Assembly (NCBI RefSeq): GCF_016587435.1
Contig: NZ_BNJJ01000002.1
Span: forward strand, 1-64,000
DNA: 64,000 nt
Direction of reading: 5' to 3'
Source: Dictyobacter formicarum
Lineage (GTDB): Bacteria; Chloroflexota; Ktedonobacteria; Ktedonobacterales; Ktedonobacteraceae
Numbering within the stretch: position 1 is the first letter of the stretch; the number at the start of each line of letters is the position of its first letter. A model generated the notes under the pieces. It did no database searches and had not been told where the DNA came from. It saw only the letters and a program-made list of their open reading frames with translations. The position numbers were made by a program, and so were the translations under genes. Shown here one piece after another: positions 51,778 to 60,485 of this stretch.

Positions 51778-52283
51778 CTACTCTTTCTTCTGGACGAGCA
51801 TCCACTGGGCTCCCTGCTCCATCCAACGGGTGACATTGCGCACTGGCCGCGATTTTCGCGGTGGATGTGGCACAATCACCACAGACGGCCCTTTGAGCTT
51901 GGCTTTGCTCACTGATCCGCATATGGGGCATTGCACGACTTCCACAGTGGATTCTAACCAACGAGCTGCCTCTAGTTGAACGGGTCCTGAGGACGAGGCG
52001 ATGGCTCGCCTGGGCGACCCTTTGGCTTGCTCTTCTTCTGCTCAGCAGTTCCCCCTTCAAGGAGCGGTGTCGAGGGAGGAGTGAGATCAGTTTGCTTGGG
52101 GACGAACGTTGGCATACTCGCCAGTTCTGATAGGTAACTGTTTTGCCCATCGGCGTACTGGAATTCGGCTTCCCCACTTCTGGCATCTGCACGCATCCGC
52201 TCCCATTTGGCATCCGGCAACACAGACTTTTCCAAATGGGCACGGGTGAGTTCGGTGTCAACGCCTGCACACTTTTGGCTCAT
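51778..52283 (-). pseudogene. Zinc-ribbon accessory gene of the ISL3 element, frameshifted
   Basis: Its ATG overlaps the stop of the ISL3 transposase (ATGA at 52280-52283). The first frame reads MSQKCAGVDTELTRAHLEKS, then a Pro/Lys-rich linker to QDPF. After a one-base shift near 51975 the next frame continues VQLEAARWLESTVEVVQCPI, with CPICGSVSK as half of a zinc ribbon, and RNVTRWMEQGAQWMLVQKKE to the stop. The total is about 168 codons. The C-terminal part looks like a small Zn-binding module. The function is unknown; coupling to the transposase suggests a transposition accessory. Confidence 0.55.
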
Positions 52284-54022
52284 GATACTTTTTGGTGAAG
52301 CATTTTCAGGCGGAGAAGCTTAAAATGAGCTCGACCATACATAAGCCTTTTGTGCATTTTGATTTTGTTCACGGCTCCTTCTACTGGACCCTGGCTCCAC
52401 ATGCTCGAAAACGCAGCTTTGACCGCCGCATAATCGAGGTGAATCCCCTTCGCCATCTTTTTGAATTCGGGCAGGTTACTATGTTCAGCTTGGATCAGCC
52501 AGGCATCCAGATCCGTCTCTCGGCGTTCTGCCAGCATCATCACGAATGCTTGACCCAATTGGTAGGCTGTCTCTAAGTCGGGGTGCGCCTTTCGGATTTG
52601 CTCAACAGACTTCTGTTGTTTCTCATCCAGCTTCTCTGGCTGACTGACGAAGAGCCAGGATGCGCGCGTCCCGGATATGCGGCGTTTGATACAGGGCTTA
52701 GGCAGAAGATCAGCAGGAATTTCGAGCGTGTGCCGGGAACCATCGAGCGTCAGGACTGACGCTGATCCCGCCTCCCGGTGTTTGCTCCTCAGATCTGCCA
52801 GAAACATTCTGAGCAGCGCTTCTGATCCTGGATACCCACGAGCTTTGATCTCATCATAGAGCTGGACACCGTTGGTACACCCCTGTTGCCAGCGATCTAA
52901 GATGTAGCTCTTGTATGGGTTAAGGATACTCCATTTTTCTCCCCGTTGTGGAGGGTGCATTTCAGGATACTCTTCGGCCTGGGCAAGTTTGCTGACCGTC
53001 GCACGCGCCAGGTCCAGTTTGCGCGCTATGGCCCTCTGGCTCAGCCCTTGTTCCACGAGGGTGCGCACATCGTGATAGAGAGCTATGCGCTTGTCTCGTC
53101 GGACCTGCTTTTGAAAGTCATCGTACCTCATCCCTTCAGGCCGCTTGTTGGGAGACGCAGAGCCAGTTCGGTAGTGTTTCTCTGGTTCTCGTTCCGCTTG
53201 TGGTTTTACCACCTCGTGAATGCCCTGGCCTTTGATGCCTCGCGCCTTGGCCGGGATCGCATCAGAGGCCCGCTCTTCGACTTCAGGGAGGCAGTCTTGC
53301 TTGCGATCCATCACCTCTTTGAGCCTCTCACGTAAGTTCTGTAAGAGGTGGAATCTATCGGCCACCTGTTGAGCTTGGGGTGCGCTTTTTTTGGCTGCTG
53401 CTGCGTAATCCCCGCCGCGATCTCGGCTGACGAGCTCCACTTCTGGATGGCGGCGTAGCCAGGCTTCAGAAGTCGAGGCCGTTCGATCTGGAAGTAATTC
53501 GATGGGCTTATGCAAGTCTAAATCGACCAAAATCGTGCCATACGTGACGCCTTTTTTCCAGCTCCAGTCGTCAATGCCCAGGATGCGTACGGAAGAAGGC
53601 TCTGGACAAGCACGTGCGCGCATCCCCAGTTTCGGGGCGAGCCGTTCTCCCAACTCCCCGCAGGTGGCAAACCCAAGTGTTTGGAGGGTCTCTGACAACC
53701 GATTGGTCATGCGGGCATACGACAGTACCAAATCAGAGAAGCGCTCCGTAAAAATCCTGCGCGAGCAGGTGGCTGTACGACATACAAATTTGCGCACTGA
53801 AAGCTTTAAAATGACGGGGCGACCGCCACAGGGGAGGTCTACAACCGTCCTTCCATAGGCTTCATGTATCCGCTCAGATGGCTGTCCACAAGCTGGACAC
53901 AGGGCAATGGGGAGACTGCAGGCAATATGAACAACGATCCTGTTGGTCTCCGCATGAACGGATGCAATGACCATGCCATCAGGAAGCGGTAAAAAAGGAG
54001 AAGAGGAGTCTGTCTGGTTCAT
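52280..54022 (-). CDS. ISL3-family transposase
   Basis: This 580-residue transposase has an N-terminal zinc-binding domain (ALCPACGQPSERIHEAYGRT and CRTATCSRRIFTERF), the helix-turn-helix region, and the ISL3 catalytic core: ILGIDDWSWKKGVTYGTILV (first Asp pair), ELVSRDRGGDYAAAAKKSAP (second Asp), and MWSQGPVEGAVNKIKMHKRL (Glu). An insertion of about 150 residues before the Glu includes a second helix-turn-helix (SQRAIARKLDLARATVSKLA), as in long ISL3 members. The frame is intact, with the start at 54022. It is followed by a coupled zinc-ribbon gene. Confidence 0.92.
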   Translation of the reverse strand: MNQTDSSSPFLPLPDGMVIASVHAETNRIVVHIACSLPIALCPACGQPSERIHEAYGRTVVDLPCGGRPVILKLSVRKFVCRTATCSRRIFTERFSDLVLSYARMTNRLSETLQTLGFATCGELGERLAPKLGMRARACPEPSSVRILGIDDWSWKKGVTYGTILVDLDLHKPIELLPDRTASTSEAWLRRHPEVELVSRDRGGDYAAAAKKSAPQAQQVADRFHLLQNLRERLKEVMDRKQDCLPEVEERASDAIPAKARGIKGQGIHEVVKPQAEREPEKHYRTGSASPNKRPEGMRYDDFQKQVRRDKRIALYHDVRTLVEQGLSQRAIARKLDLARATVSKLAQAEEYPEMHPPQRGEKWSILNPYKSYILDRWQQGCTNGVQLYDEIKARGYPGSEALLRMFLADLRSKHREAGSASVLTLDGSRHTLEIPADLLPKPCIKRRISGTRASWLFVSQPEKLDEKQQKSVEQIRKAHPDLETAYQLGQAFVMMLAERRETDLDAWLIQAEHSNLPEFKKMAKGIHLDYAAVKAAFSSMWSQGPVEGAVNKIKMHKRLMYGRAHFKLLRLKMLHQKVS

Positions 54023-54191
54023 CGATGATGCTCTCCTTGCGACGTAACAACACCACTGCTTATCGATGAGAGTCTATCAGAAAACGGCACTTCTGTCGAA
54101 GCAAGGAAGCTCACTTAATGTGAGGATGAGCCTCTATCAGTTTAGCGTTTACAAGGACGTATCCTACTATGTTGAATGCCTCTTACGGGCG

Positions 54192-54377
54192 TCACATGCC
54201 CACGTGCGTGCACCCTTCTTGCAAGAGCTAGGCGCGTAAGGCGAGCAGGTCGGCAGTTTCATTACGGAAGCTGCGGATGTCTTTGCGCCGCTCGCTTGCC
54301 TCCACGATACTCAGGCAGACGACGAGAAAGCGCAGATGCACATCGATGCCTGCACAGCGTTGATAGAGAACCTGCAT
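54192..54377 (-). pseudogene. IS110-family transposase N-terminal remnant
   Basis: The frame reads MQVLYQRCAGIDVHLRFLVV, with the first catalytic Asp of the DEDD/RuvC-like domain in GIDVH, then FRNETADLLALRA, a TAG where Trp is usual, LLQEGCTHVGM and a TGA. GGAGAG precedes the ATG. Only about 60 of some 400 residues remain. Confidence 0.75.
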
Positions 54378-54676
54378 ACTTTTCTCTCCTTTCTCTCCTG
54401 TCGAGCAATCTCCCGCTGGGTGTCTGTTCTTGTTCAGTATCTTCTTCGTGTTCTTATGAGTCCAAAGACTCATGAGGCAACAGGGAGTGGTTCGTCCAGA
54501 CACCAGAGTGCAGTTTCAAAAACACGTTATGGCACAGTATACTGCTGGTCGCCTTCTCCTTGGGAGATTGTCGCTTTAAGTATATGCCCATACTTCAATC
54601 TCATTTTTCATGGGGAGTGGTGCGCCTGCGGCGCATGACGTTTCAAAAATTAAGAAGAGCTGGAATTACGTCGGCG
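54378..54676. other. Gene-free stretch
   Basis: No supported gene between the IS110 remnant and the first peptide precursor. Confidence 0.3.
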
Positions 54677-54868
54677 TTAAGAGTTGGAGGGTGTGTCAAA
54701 GACCTTGGTTATCGAAATGTCGCTTACGCTAGGTTTGTCTGTGGAGCGAGTTCCGCCGTGGATTTGCTTTAGATCATCATCCGTCAGTTCGGTCAAGGCT
54801 TTGCGTTTTTTCTCTGGAATAGTTGTCTGTTGCGCCTGGATCTGTGTATCTTTTTGTTTCTTAGTCAT
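54677..54868 (-). CDS. Double-glycine RiPP/bacteriocin precursor peptide 1
   Basis: This 63-residue peptide has a hydrophilic leader (MTKKQKDTQIQAQQ...) that ends in ELTDDDLKQIHGG, the classic acidic helix plus double-glycine site recognised by peptidase-containing ABC exporters. The 24-residue putative core (TRSTDKPSVSDISITKVFDT plus PSNS) is rich in Ser and Thr but has no Cys. The ATG at 54868 follows AAGAAAGG. An in-frame TTG would extend it to 54934 over a segment conserved in both copies. A paralogue lies at 55882-56067, with an exporter fragment between. No modification enzyme is left in the window. Confidence 0.7.
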   Translation of the reverse strand: MTKKQKDTQIQAQQTTIPEKKRKALTELTDDDLKQIHGGTRSTDKPSVSDISITKVFDTPSNS

Positions 54869-54990
54869 GTTTGAAGATCCAGCCTTTCTTAGGATATTTC
54901 TAGAGCGTTTAATAATTCTATCTAACTTTGCCAACTTTCTATAATTATATTCACTTTTTGAGGCTTTGCCTATGAACTAATGCACAGTTG
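54869..54990 (-). promoter_or_regulatory. Conserved upstream region of precursor 1
   Basis: This stretch parallels 56068-56190 upstream of precursor 2: CATAGRCARRGCCTCAAAAAGT, then TATAATTATAGAAA (-10-like), then AAACGCTCTAGA and ATATCCTAAGAAAGGC before the ATG. The two copies share most positions. Confidence 0.6.
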
Positions 54991-55049
54991 CCAGGGCTAG
55001 TGCAAAATTTTTTCGCTTCCTTAACTGGCTAGCCGAACCAAGCGAGCAG

Positions 55050-55624
55050 AATCGCCCGACGGTTCTGCCGCGTTTTATGATGGCCTCCCGCTTCAACAGA
55101 TGAAGTATCAGGAAGTGCGGGTGTAATTTGGCGTGGTCATGCAAGATGCAAGCATCCTCAGCGGCTCTATTCGCCAGAATATTGCGTTCAACGGTCTCAG
55201 TATGATTATTGATCATGTGATCAAAGCAGCTCAACTCACAGCTTTGCACGATGATGTGATGCGCATGCCCATGGAATATGAAACCTTCGTTTCCGATGGA
55301 GGAGCGGGCTTATCGAGCAGCCAGCGTATTGCCCTGGCTCGCGCTATTGCCACCGCGCCCGCCGTTCTCCTGTTGGATGAAGTGATCAGTAGCCTGGATG
55401 TGGTGACGGAAGCAACTGTTGATCATAACCTGCGTCGCTTTCCCTGCACGCAAATTCTAGTCGCTCATTGACTGAGCACTATGCGCAATGCAGATCTGAT
55501 TCTGGTGCTTGATCAGGGCCAGATTGTTGAACGCGGGACCCACCAACAACTACTACGTCAAAATGGTTTCTATGCTCACCTGATTCTGAGCCAGGTGGAG
55601 AGTGGAGAGATCCGCCCTTCGTAA
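55050..55624 (+). pseudogene. ABC exporter nucleotide-binding domain fragment
   Basis: The frame reads DGLPLQQMKYQEVRV, a stop near 55122, then FGVVMQDASILSGSIRQNIA (Q-loop), GAGLSSSQRIALARAIATAP (signature, degenerate from LSGGQRQR), VLLLDEVISSLDVVTE (Walker B) and LVAH (H-loop). A TGA then stands where Arg is expected ([21 protein letters not shown]), and the frame runs to [10 protein letters not shown]. This is the C-terminal part of a bacteriocin or peptide-type ABC exporter, probably the peptidase-containing kind. The membrane and peptidase domains and Walker A are absent. It is decayed by at least two stops. Confidence 0.75.
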
Positions 55625-55881
55625 GAGGCGTTTTCTCTCAGTCAACTTATGAACTGATGCATGGCTTTTCATTGCAGGAAGAGGTTGTCACGCACTCGCG
55701 TGTTGATGTGCTTCAGACGTCATCTCTGTGTGAAGAAGGAAAAATCCTAAACGTTGGGCGGAGCATCCTGTTCGGTAGTGCAGGCAGCTGGCGAAAACGG
55801 GATGAGTACCAGCAACCTGCACCACTGAGGCGCTGCCGCTTCACCTGGGCGCTTGAGGTGAGCGACAGCTATTGTGCCTAC

Positions 55882-56067
55882 TTAAGTTGTGGTCTGTACT
55901 TTAGGAACGTGTGTGCCTGTAGAGCAGGCATCGAAAAGCTTATCGGTTCCTTTTCCTCCCTGGACCTTCTCCAGGTCGGCATCCGTCAGTTCGACCACTC
56001 CCTTGCGCTTTCCCTCTGGGGGCGTCTGCTGTAACTGGCGCCGCGTGTTCGTTTGTTTCTTGTTCAT
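55882..56067 (-). CDS. Double-glycine RiPP/bacteriocin precursor peptide 2
   Basis: This 61-residue paralogue of precursor 1 has the leader MNKKQTNTRRQLQQTPPEGK followed by VVELTDADLEKVQGG, the double-glycine site at residues 37-38. The putative core is KGTDKLFDACSTGTHVPKVQ plus TTT (23 residues), Thr-rich with a single Cys. Both cores begin with a short basic stretch and TDK. The upstream 120 bp are also duplicated, so a segment with promoter and gene was copied. One Cys among many Thr would allow a single thioether ring or another modification; this is speculative without the partner enzyme. Confidence 0.7.
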   Translation of the reverse strand: MNKKQTNTRRQLQQTPPEGKRKGVVELTDADLEKVQGGKGTDKLFDACSTGTHVPKVQTTT

Positions 56068-56190
56068 GCTTGATGTTCCTGCCTTTCTTAGGATATCTCT
56101 AGAGCGTTTAGTAACTCTATCCACTTTTGCCAGTTTTCTATAATTCTACCTACTTTTTGAGGCCCTGTCTATGAACCAATGCACAGACAG
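56068..56190 (-). promoter_or_regulatory. Conserved upstream region of precursor 2
   Basis: Duplicate of 54869-54990. It includes an AATTATAGAAA -10-like segment and the AAACGCTCTAGA block. The conservation spans about 120 bp and covers the likely promoter and leader. Confidence 0.6.
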
Positions 56191-56236
56191 GGTCATTTAA
56201 TTCTCGCTCCTCGTCAGAGCCAGGCCCCACCCGAAA

Positions 56237-57101
56237 GGTATTGTCAACTTATTTGTTAGGAATGCCGATTATTGTTGAGTTATAAAGAAGAGAGAGACTG
56301 AAGACAGTGAAATGCGAGGGAGGGTTAACTAGTATGCGATGAGTTTTCCTACGGTGATCTCGTTCCACATCAGAAAGCGAGCCTGTAAAATAGCACGGTA
56401 TTCCTCGGCCCTCAAACGGTGACAACGGGGTTGGAAATGCCCTGAAATGGGGCGCGATCAGCAGAGAGAAAACGTTGGGCCTGTTTGGCAGACGTGAATC
56501 GCCGCATCTTCTTTTCACGCAGTCGCGTAGGGTGGTGCGAATTTTCCGCACGATTGTTCACCCCTTTGTGCTGACGATGCTCCACGCCAGGCAAGGTTTC
56601 GCGTTTCGCCGCCCCATAACTCTTCAGCTTATCGGGGATGATCACGCGTGGAACGTATTGTAACCCTTTGAGAAGCGCGGCGCGAAAAATCGTTTCGCGG
56701 CCTTCTTGTTGCGTCGGCTTTGCACCAGGATGTCGAGCACGTTGCCATCCTGATCTCCAGCCCTCCAGAGAGAGTGCGTTTTCCCGTTGATCTTCAGATA
56801 GACTTCATCCAGGTGCCATGTGTCGCCACAACGAGGGCGGCGACGACGTAACTCATTGGCAGAGGTCTGCCCAAACGTCAAGCACCACTGCCGCACGGTT
56901 TCGTAGGTCACGACGATCCCTCGCTGTGCCAGCAGTTCTTCGACATCACGAAAACTGAGCGAAAAGCGAACAGACAGCCAGATGGCGTGGCTCATGATTT
57001 CCGGAGGGTCACGAAAGCCTTTCTATGGGGGGGCAACGATGGTTGTTTTCATGCGGTTATTTTAGCACCATGTTTCGCCACACCGTCAAGTTGACAATAC
57101 C
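56237..57101 (-). mobile_element. IS6-family element, inserted beside another IS6
   Basis: GGTATTGTCAACTT (56237-56250) is inverted at 57088-57101. The 865-bp element encloses a broken IS6 transposase gene and truncates the C-terminus of the next IS6 copy. Confidence 0.75.
56412..57045 (-). pseudogene. IS6-family transposase, stop and frameshift
   Basis: The frame carries a TAG where Tyr is usual before KGFRDPPEIMSHAIWL and continues SLSFRDVEELLAQRGIVVTY (helix-turn-helix) and TWHLDEVYLKINGKTHSLWR (first Asp). It shifts frame at about 56645 into VIIPDKLKSYGAAKRETLPG (second Asp) and NNRAENSHHPTRLREKKMRR (Glu), ending near 56412. All three catalytic residues can be found, but in two frames. 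It is inactive. Confidence 0.8.
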
Positions 57102-57712
57102 GCTGCTTCAACTGTCCCAAAGCCGCGCATGGGATAGTATCGTTGCTTGATGCCACGACGATCTTGGTCCAACGGGGGTATTGCGATACGTATTCGTTCG
57201 ATGCTGGACATGGTCGCCCATCGTCTCGCGGATGGCACGCGGATAGCAACGATGCCCATCCGTCGTCACCTGGTCGGGAGCATGGCCAACCACAGCAACT
57301 GTCTGCTTGAAAAACCGCTTCGCCGCCTCCCTATTCCGCTTCTCGCTCAACATGGAATCAACGAGATTGCCCTCATAGTCAATTGCCCGAGACACATAGC
57401 ACCACTTCCCATGTACTTTCAAGTAGGTTTCATCGACGTGCCAGGAGGATCCTGCTTGTCCACGTCGCCTTGCTCGTAACTGTTCCGCTATCAAAGGAGC
57501 AAACGGCATTTCCCAGTCTCGGATAGTTTCGTGCGTGAATGAAAAACCACGCTCGAGGAACATCTCCGCTATATCACGCAGACTCAGTTTGTAGCGGAGT
57601 CGCCACACGACCGCAAGCAGGACGATATCTGTCGGGAATGCCAGATGGTTAAAGGGAGTGCCGGTTCGTTCGTTGTAAACATGGTGGCATGTGAGGCAGA
57701 AGAAGGTTGCAT
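57102..57712 (-). pseudogene. IS6-family transposase, both ends truncated
   Basis: The frame reads ATFFCLTCHHVYNERTGTPF, SSWHVDETYLKVHGKWCYVS (Asp), VTTDGHRCYPRAIRETMGDH (Asp) and, after a shift near 57165, RGIKQRYYPMRGFGT. It is closely related to the copy at 20027-20866. The N-terminal CxxC of the zinc finger is lost at the junction with the oxidoreductase remnant (about 57712), and the C-terminus is cut by the neighbouring IS6. The motif carrying the catalytic Glu is disrupted by the frameshift. Confidence 0.8.
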
Positions 57713-58511
57713 ATCTGGATCAGTTGCTCCCGATGGGGTTCAACGATAAACCACACAGACCGCACGCCATGCTCCTTGGCCTGTTCAGTTGAGGGTGGAC
57801 TGGCGACGGAGATGAGCATGCCTCCTTTTTTTACCACCGCCCAGGAGCGCTCCAATGTTTCGCCTCCTACTGTATCAAGGACGAGATCGACATCATGGAC
57901 GACCTCCTCAAAGCGCGTGGTGGTATAGTCGATGATCTTGTTGGCTCCTAGTGCACGCAGGAAGTCGTGGTTGCGCGCAGAGGCGGTTGTAATGACCTGT
58001 GCGCCAGCCCAGCGAGCAAATTGGACGGCGAAGACTCCAACGCCTCCTGCCGCGCCCTGTGAATCAAGATGGTTTGCACTGCGATCAGCCCTGCGTGATC
58101 AAAGAACGCCTGCCAGGCCGTCAGAACAGTCAGCGGAATGGCTGCCGCCTGCACATAATCGAGGGAGTGCGGCTTGGGTGCCAGCTCGCTGGGTAAGGCA
58201 ATGGTATATTCTGCTTCAGCACCATCGCGATCAAAGGCGGTGAGGGCATAAACCTCTGCTCCTCTGACGAGCGTACTGACGCCAGGACCAACCTCCTCTA
58301 CCACATCTGAGAAGTCGTGTCCTGGGATTGGCAGAGAGCGTATGCTCCCCGCCCGGGTCTGATAGGTCCCAGGCCAGGTCAATTCCGGTGCAATGACCCC
58401 TGTGGCATAGACGCGAACCAACACTTCTCCCCGACCAGGATGTGGTGGTGGCACATCTTCATAGACGAGCCACTCTGGACCGCCACGACCATGCATACGG
58501 ATTGCTTTCAT
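57713..58511 (-). pseudogene. MDR-type NADPH oxidoreductase, frameshifted and truncated
   Basis: This is a zinc-free medium-chain dehydrogenase/quinone oxidoreductase: MKAIRMHGRGGPEWLVYEDV, PIPGHDFSDVVEEVGPGVST, AAAIPLTVLTAWQAFF. A one-base shift near 58060 leads into QGAAGGVGVFAVQFARWAGA (NADP-binding), DYTTTRFEEVVHDVDLVLDT and SWAVVKKGGMLISVASPPST. The C-terminal 60 residues or so are replaced by an IS6 remnant. It is a paralogue of the intact gene at 59483-60430, which shows the same segment order. The start at 58511 was chosen by homology. Confidence 0.85.
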
Positions 58512-58542
58512 CTCGTTGTGTCCTTCCAAAGGATTTCCCTGT

Positions 58543-58586
58543 ATCCATCTCCAGACCAGCTACTTTCAGCTGACCTGGAGATGGAT
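58543..58586. repeat. Hairpin with 12-bp arms
   Basis: ATCCATCTCCAG (58543-58554) is inverted at 58575-58586, with a 20-nt loop. It lies between the HD-domain gene and the oxidoreductase remnant and may be a terminator or processing site. Confidence 0.7.
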
Positions 58587-58618
58587 GAAAGATCATACCC
58601 GGCAAAGGCAACCCATGG

Positions 58619-59257
58619 TTATTCATTCCATGGGGACTGTAGGACGAAGTCACAAAAGTTCGGACGTTTGTAGCCGGGAAGGTAGCGCTCACAGACGTCG
58701 GCGTTGATATTGCCATACGTGGTCTCTGGTTTGTGTCGAAAGCCATCAAGAAACGTCTGCAGAATCTTCTGCTTGAAACCCTCACGAGGGAAGGCTGACA
58801 CGACTTGAGAGCGGGTCTCCTCGGAAAGTTCTGCAAAGTGATCCCCTATCACATCGAAAACCACACCACGATAGAGAAGTGCCACCACCGGCTCCTTGTA
58901 TTGAGCTACTCCTCTCGTGGTGTGGAGCGCAATCGCGTCCCATACCAGCCGGGTAGCCTCGTGAGAAATCCCATGTTGTTCAAGGAAACTCCGTGCGGCA
59001 TTGGCTCCATCAACCTCAAAGCGTTTGTCTGGACTCCGATAATGGCTGGTGAGACCAAGATCATGAAACAATGCACTAATATACAGCAGCTCAGGATCGT
59101 ACACCAGTTTCTCTTGACGACCGAAGAGTGATCCAAAGAGGAATACCCGGTGCGAATGGTTCCACAATAGTAAACTGCCGTATTCGTGAAGCACATCTGC
59201 GGCATCCTTTGCCAATTGACTATCCGGAACGATGATACTAGCAATGTTTTTTGTCAT
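58619..59257 (-). CDS. HD-domain metal-dependent hydrolase
   Basis: This 212-residue protein of the HD superfamily, closest to the cyanamide hydratase-like/diguanylate-type HD proteins, has LLLWNHSHRVFLFGSLFG (metal His), YISALFHDLGLTSHYR (the HD pair) and RLVWDAIALHTTRGVAQY. FEVDGANAARSFLEQHGI separates them as in the family. The enzyme class is a phosphohydrolase or nitrile-hydratase-like lyase; the substrate is unknown. The ATG at 59257 follows AAAGGAGC. It is upstream of the broken oxidoreductase in the same direction. Confidence 0.85.
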   Translation of the reverse strand: MTKNIASIIVPDSQLAKDAADVLHEYGSLLLWNHSHRVFLFGSLFGRQEKLVYDPELLYISALFHDLGLTSHYRSPDKRFEVDGANAARSFLEQHGISHEATRLVWDAIALHTTRGVAQYKEPVVALLYRGVVFDVIGDHFAELSEETRSQVVSAFPREGFKQKILQTFLDGFRHKPETTYGNINADVCERYLPGYKRPNFCDFVLQSPWNE

Positions 59258-59435
59258 ATGACCATGCTCCTTTGGATTTGCTCGACATCCAGGCTCAGTT
59301 TTTTAAAGGCGTTCTGAGCTTGTGGGTCGGCTTTGACATGACAAAGACGCAACATCCGTTTGCTGAAACGGAGGCGTCGAAGATACTCCCATCCACGTTG
59401 GGTAGAGACCCTGTGACCAGCCTGCTCGGTAATGG
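59258..59435 (-). pseudogene. IS630-type transposase fragment
   Basis: The minus-strand frame reads ITEQAGHRVSTQRGWEYLRR, LRFSKRMLRLCHVKADPQAQ and NAFKKLSLDVEQIQR. This is the winged-helix end of an IS630/winged-helix transposase just before the DDE core (typical pattern LxFSxxxPRxxHxKADxxAQxAFKK). There is no start or catalytic domain. The HD-domain gene starts immediately after it. Confidence 0.65.
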
Positions 59436-59482
59436 CCCCTGAGTATGAATAGAACGAAAAACCATGCTAAGGAAGAGTAAGG

Positions 59483-60430
59483 CTACTCCACCACCTGAAT
59501 GACAACTTTGCCAAGCATATGACCACTCAAACTATGCTCATATGCTTGATGCGTTTCAGCTAATGGATAGACGCTATTCACAACAGGTTTCATATGACCT
59601 TCATCAACTAACTCGGCAATGCGTGCTAGTTGCTCATGGTTAGGGCGAACAATAAACCACTTTGCATCCCGTTCATATTGCTTCGCCCACTCAAAGATCC
59701 TATTCTCCTGCTCGCCAGCAATACCAACCAGGATACCGCCTTTTTTCAGCACCTTAAATGACCGTTTCTGTGTATCGTCACCAATGGTATCCAACACAAA
59801 GTCAACATCGTTGACAACATCTTCAAAACGCATCGTTGTGTAATCAATAAGCTGATCTGCACCAAGCTCACGCAAAAACTCATGATGCCGTGCCGATGCG
59901 ACTGCGATCACCTGCGCGCCAGCCCAATGCGCGATCTGCACAGCATAGTTTCCTACACCACCAGCAGCTCCTTGAATCAAGACGCTCTGTCCCCGCTTCA
60001 GCGATCCCTGCTCAAAGAATGCTTGCCAGGCAGTCAGTGCCGAAAGTGGTAACGTCGCCGCCTCAATGTGGCTACTACGACGAGGCTTCAGGGCAATTTC
60101 AGCTGGTTCGACAATGGTATATTCAGCCTGGGCGCCATTTCTCCAGAAACTGCTCAGTCCATAGACGTCGTCACCTACGTTAAATGTTGTGACACCCTTA
60201 CCTAATTCAACAACTGAGCCAGAAATCTCATGACCCATGATGATTGGCTTCGCACGCTCTTGCCCATCGGCAGTCTTCCACGTTGGAACCCATTCAAGCT
60301 CCTGCGGGGAAATACCAACAGCATGCACTTGAAGTAAAATCTCACCAGCTCCAACTTGAGGTTGCTTTATATTCCCATACTCGATCACTTCTGGGCCACC
60401 TTTCTGAGTGGTGATATATGCTGCTTTCAT
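59483..60430 (-). CDS. NADP-dependent MDR oxidoreductase (quinone reductase-like)
   Basis: This 315-residue zinc-free medium-chain dehydrogenase has MKAAYITTQKGGPEVIEYGN, PIIMGHEISGSVVELGKGVT, the NADP-binding Rossmann motif in LIQGAAGGVGNYAVQIAHWA, DYTTMRFEDVVNDVDFVLDT and a C-terminal strand HMLGKVVIQVVE. Zinc-ligand Cys residues of alcohol dehydrogenases are absent. It probably reduces quinones or enals. AAAGGAGCAAAGATAGA precedes the ATG. The GlxA-type regulator gene lies 55 bp upstream in the same direction. Confidence 0.9.
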   Translation of the reverse strand: MKAAYITTQKGGPEVIEYGNIKQPQVGAGEILLQVHAVGISPQELEWVPTWKTADGQERAKPIIMGHEISGSVVELGKGVTTFNVGDDVYGLSSFWRNGAQAEYTIVEPAEIALKPRRSSHIEAATLPLSALTAWQAFFEQGSLKRGQSVLIQGAAGGVGNYAVQIAHWAGAQVIAVASARHHEFLRELGADQLIDYTTMRFEDVVNDVDFVLDTIGDDTQKRSFKVLKKGGILVGIAGEQENRIFEWAKQYERDAKWFIVRPNHEQLARIAELVDEGHMKPVVNSVYPLAETHQAYEHSLSGHMLGKVVIQVVE

Positions 60431-60485
60431 TCTATCTTTGCTCCTTTATCTGAACGTATCAAGCAAATGCGAGCTTGCTGTATAG

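Noticed and set aside
52280..54022. Plus-strand ORFs across the ISL3 gene
   Set aside because: Antisense shadows of a clear transposase.
54869..54934. N-terminal extension of the precursor peptides (KRSRxILRKAG)
   Set aside because: Differences between the two copies are not concentrated at third codon positions, so the conserved stretch is as likely to be leader RNA/promoter; the internal ATG has the better ribosome binding site.
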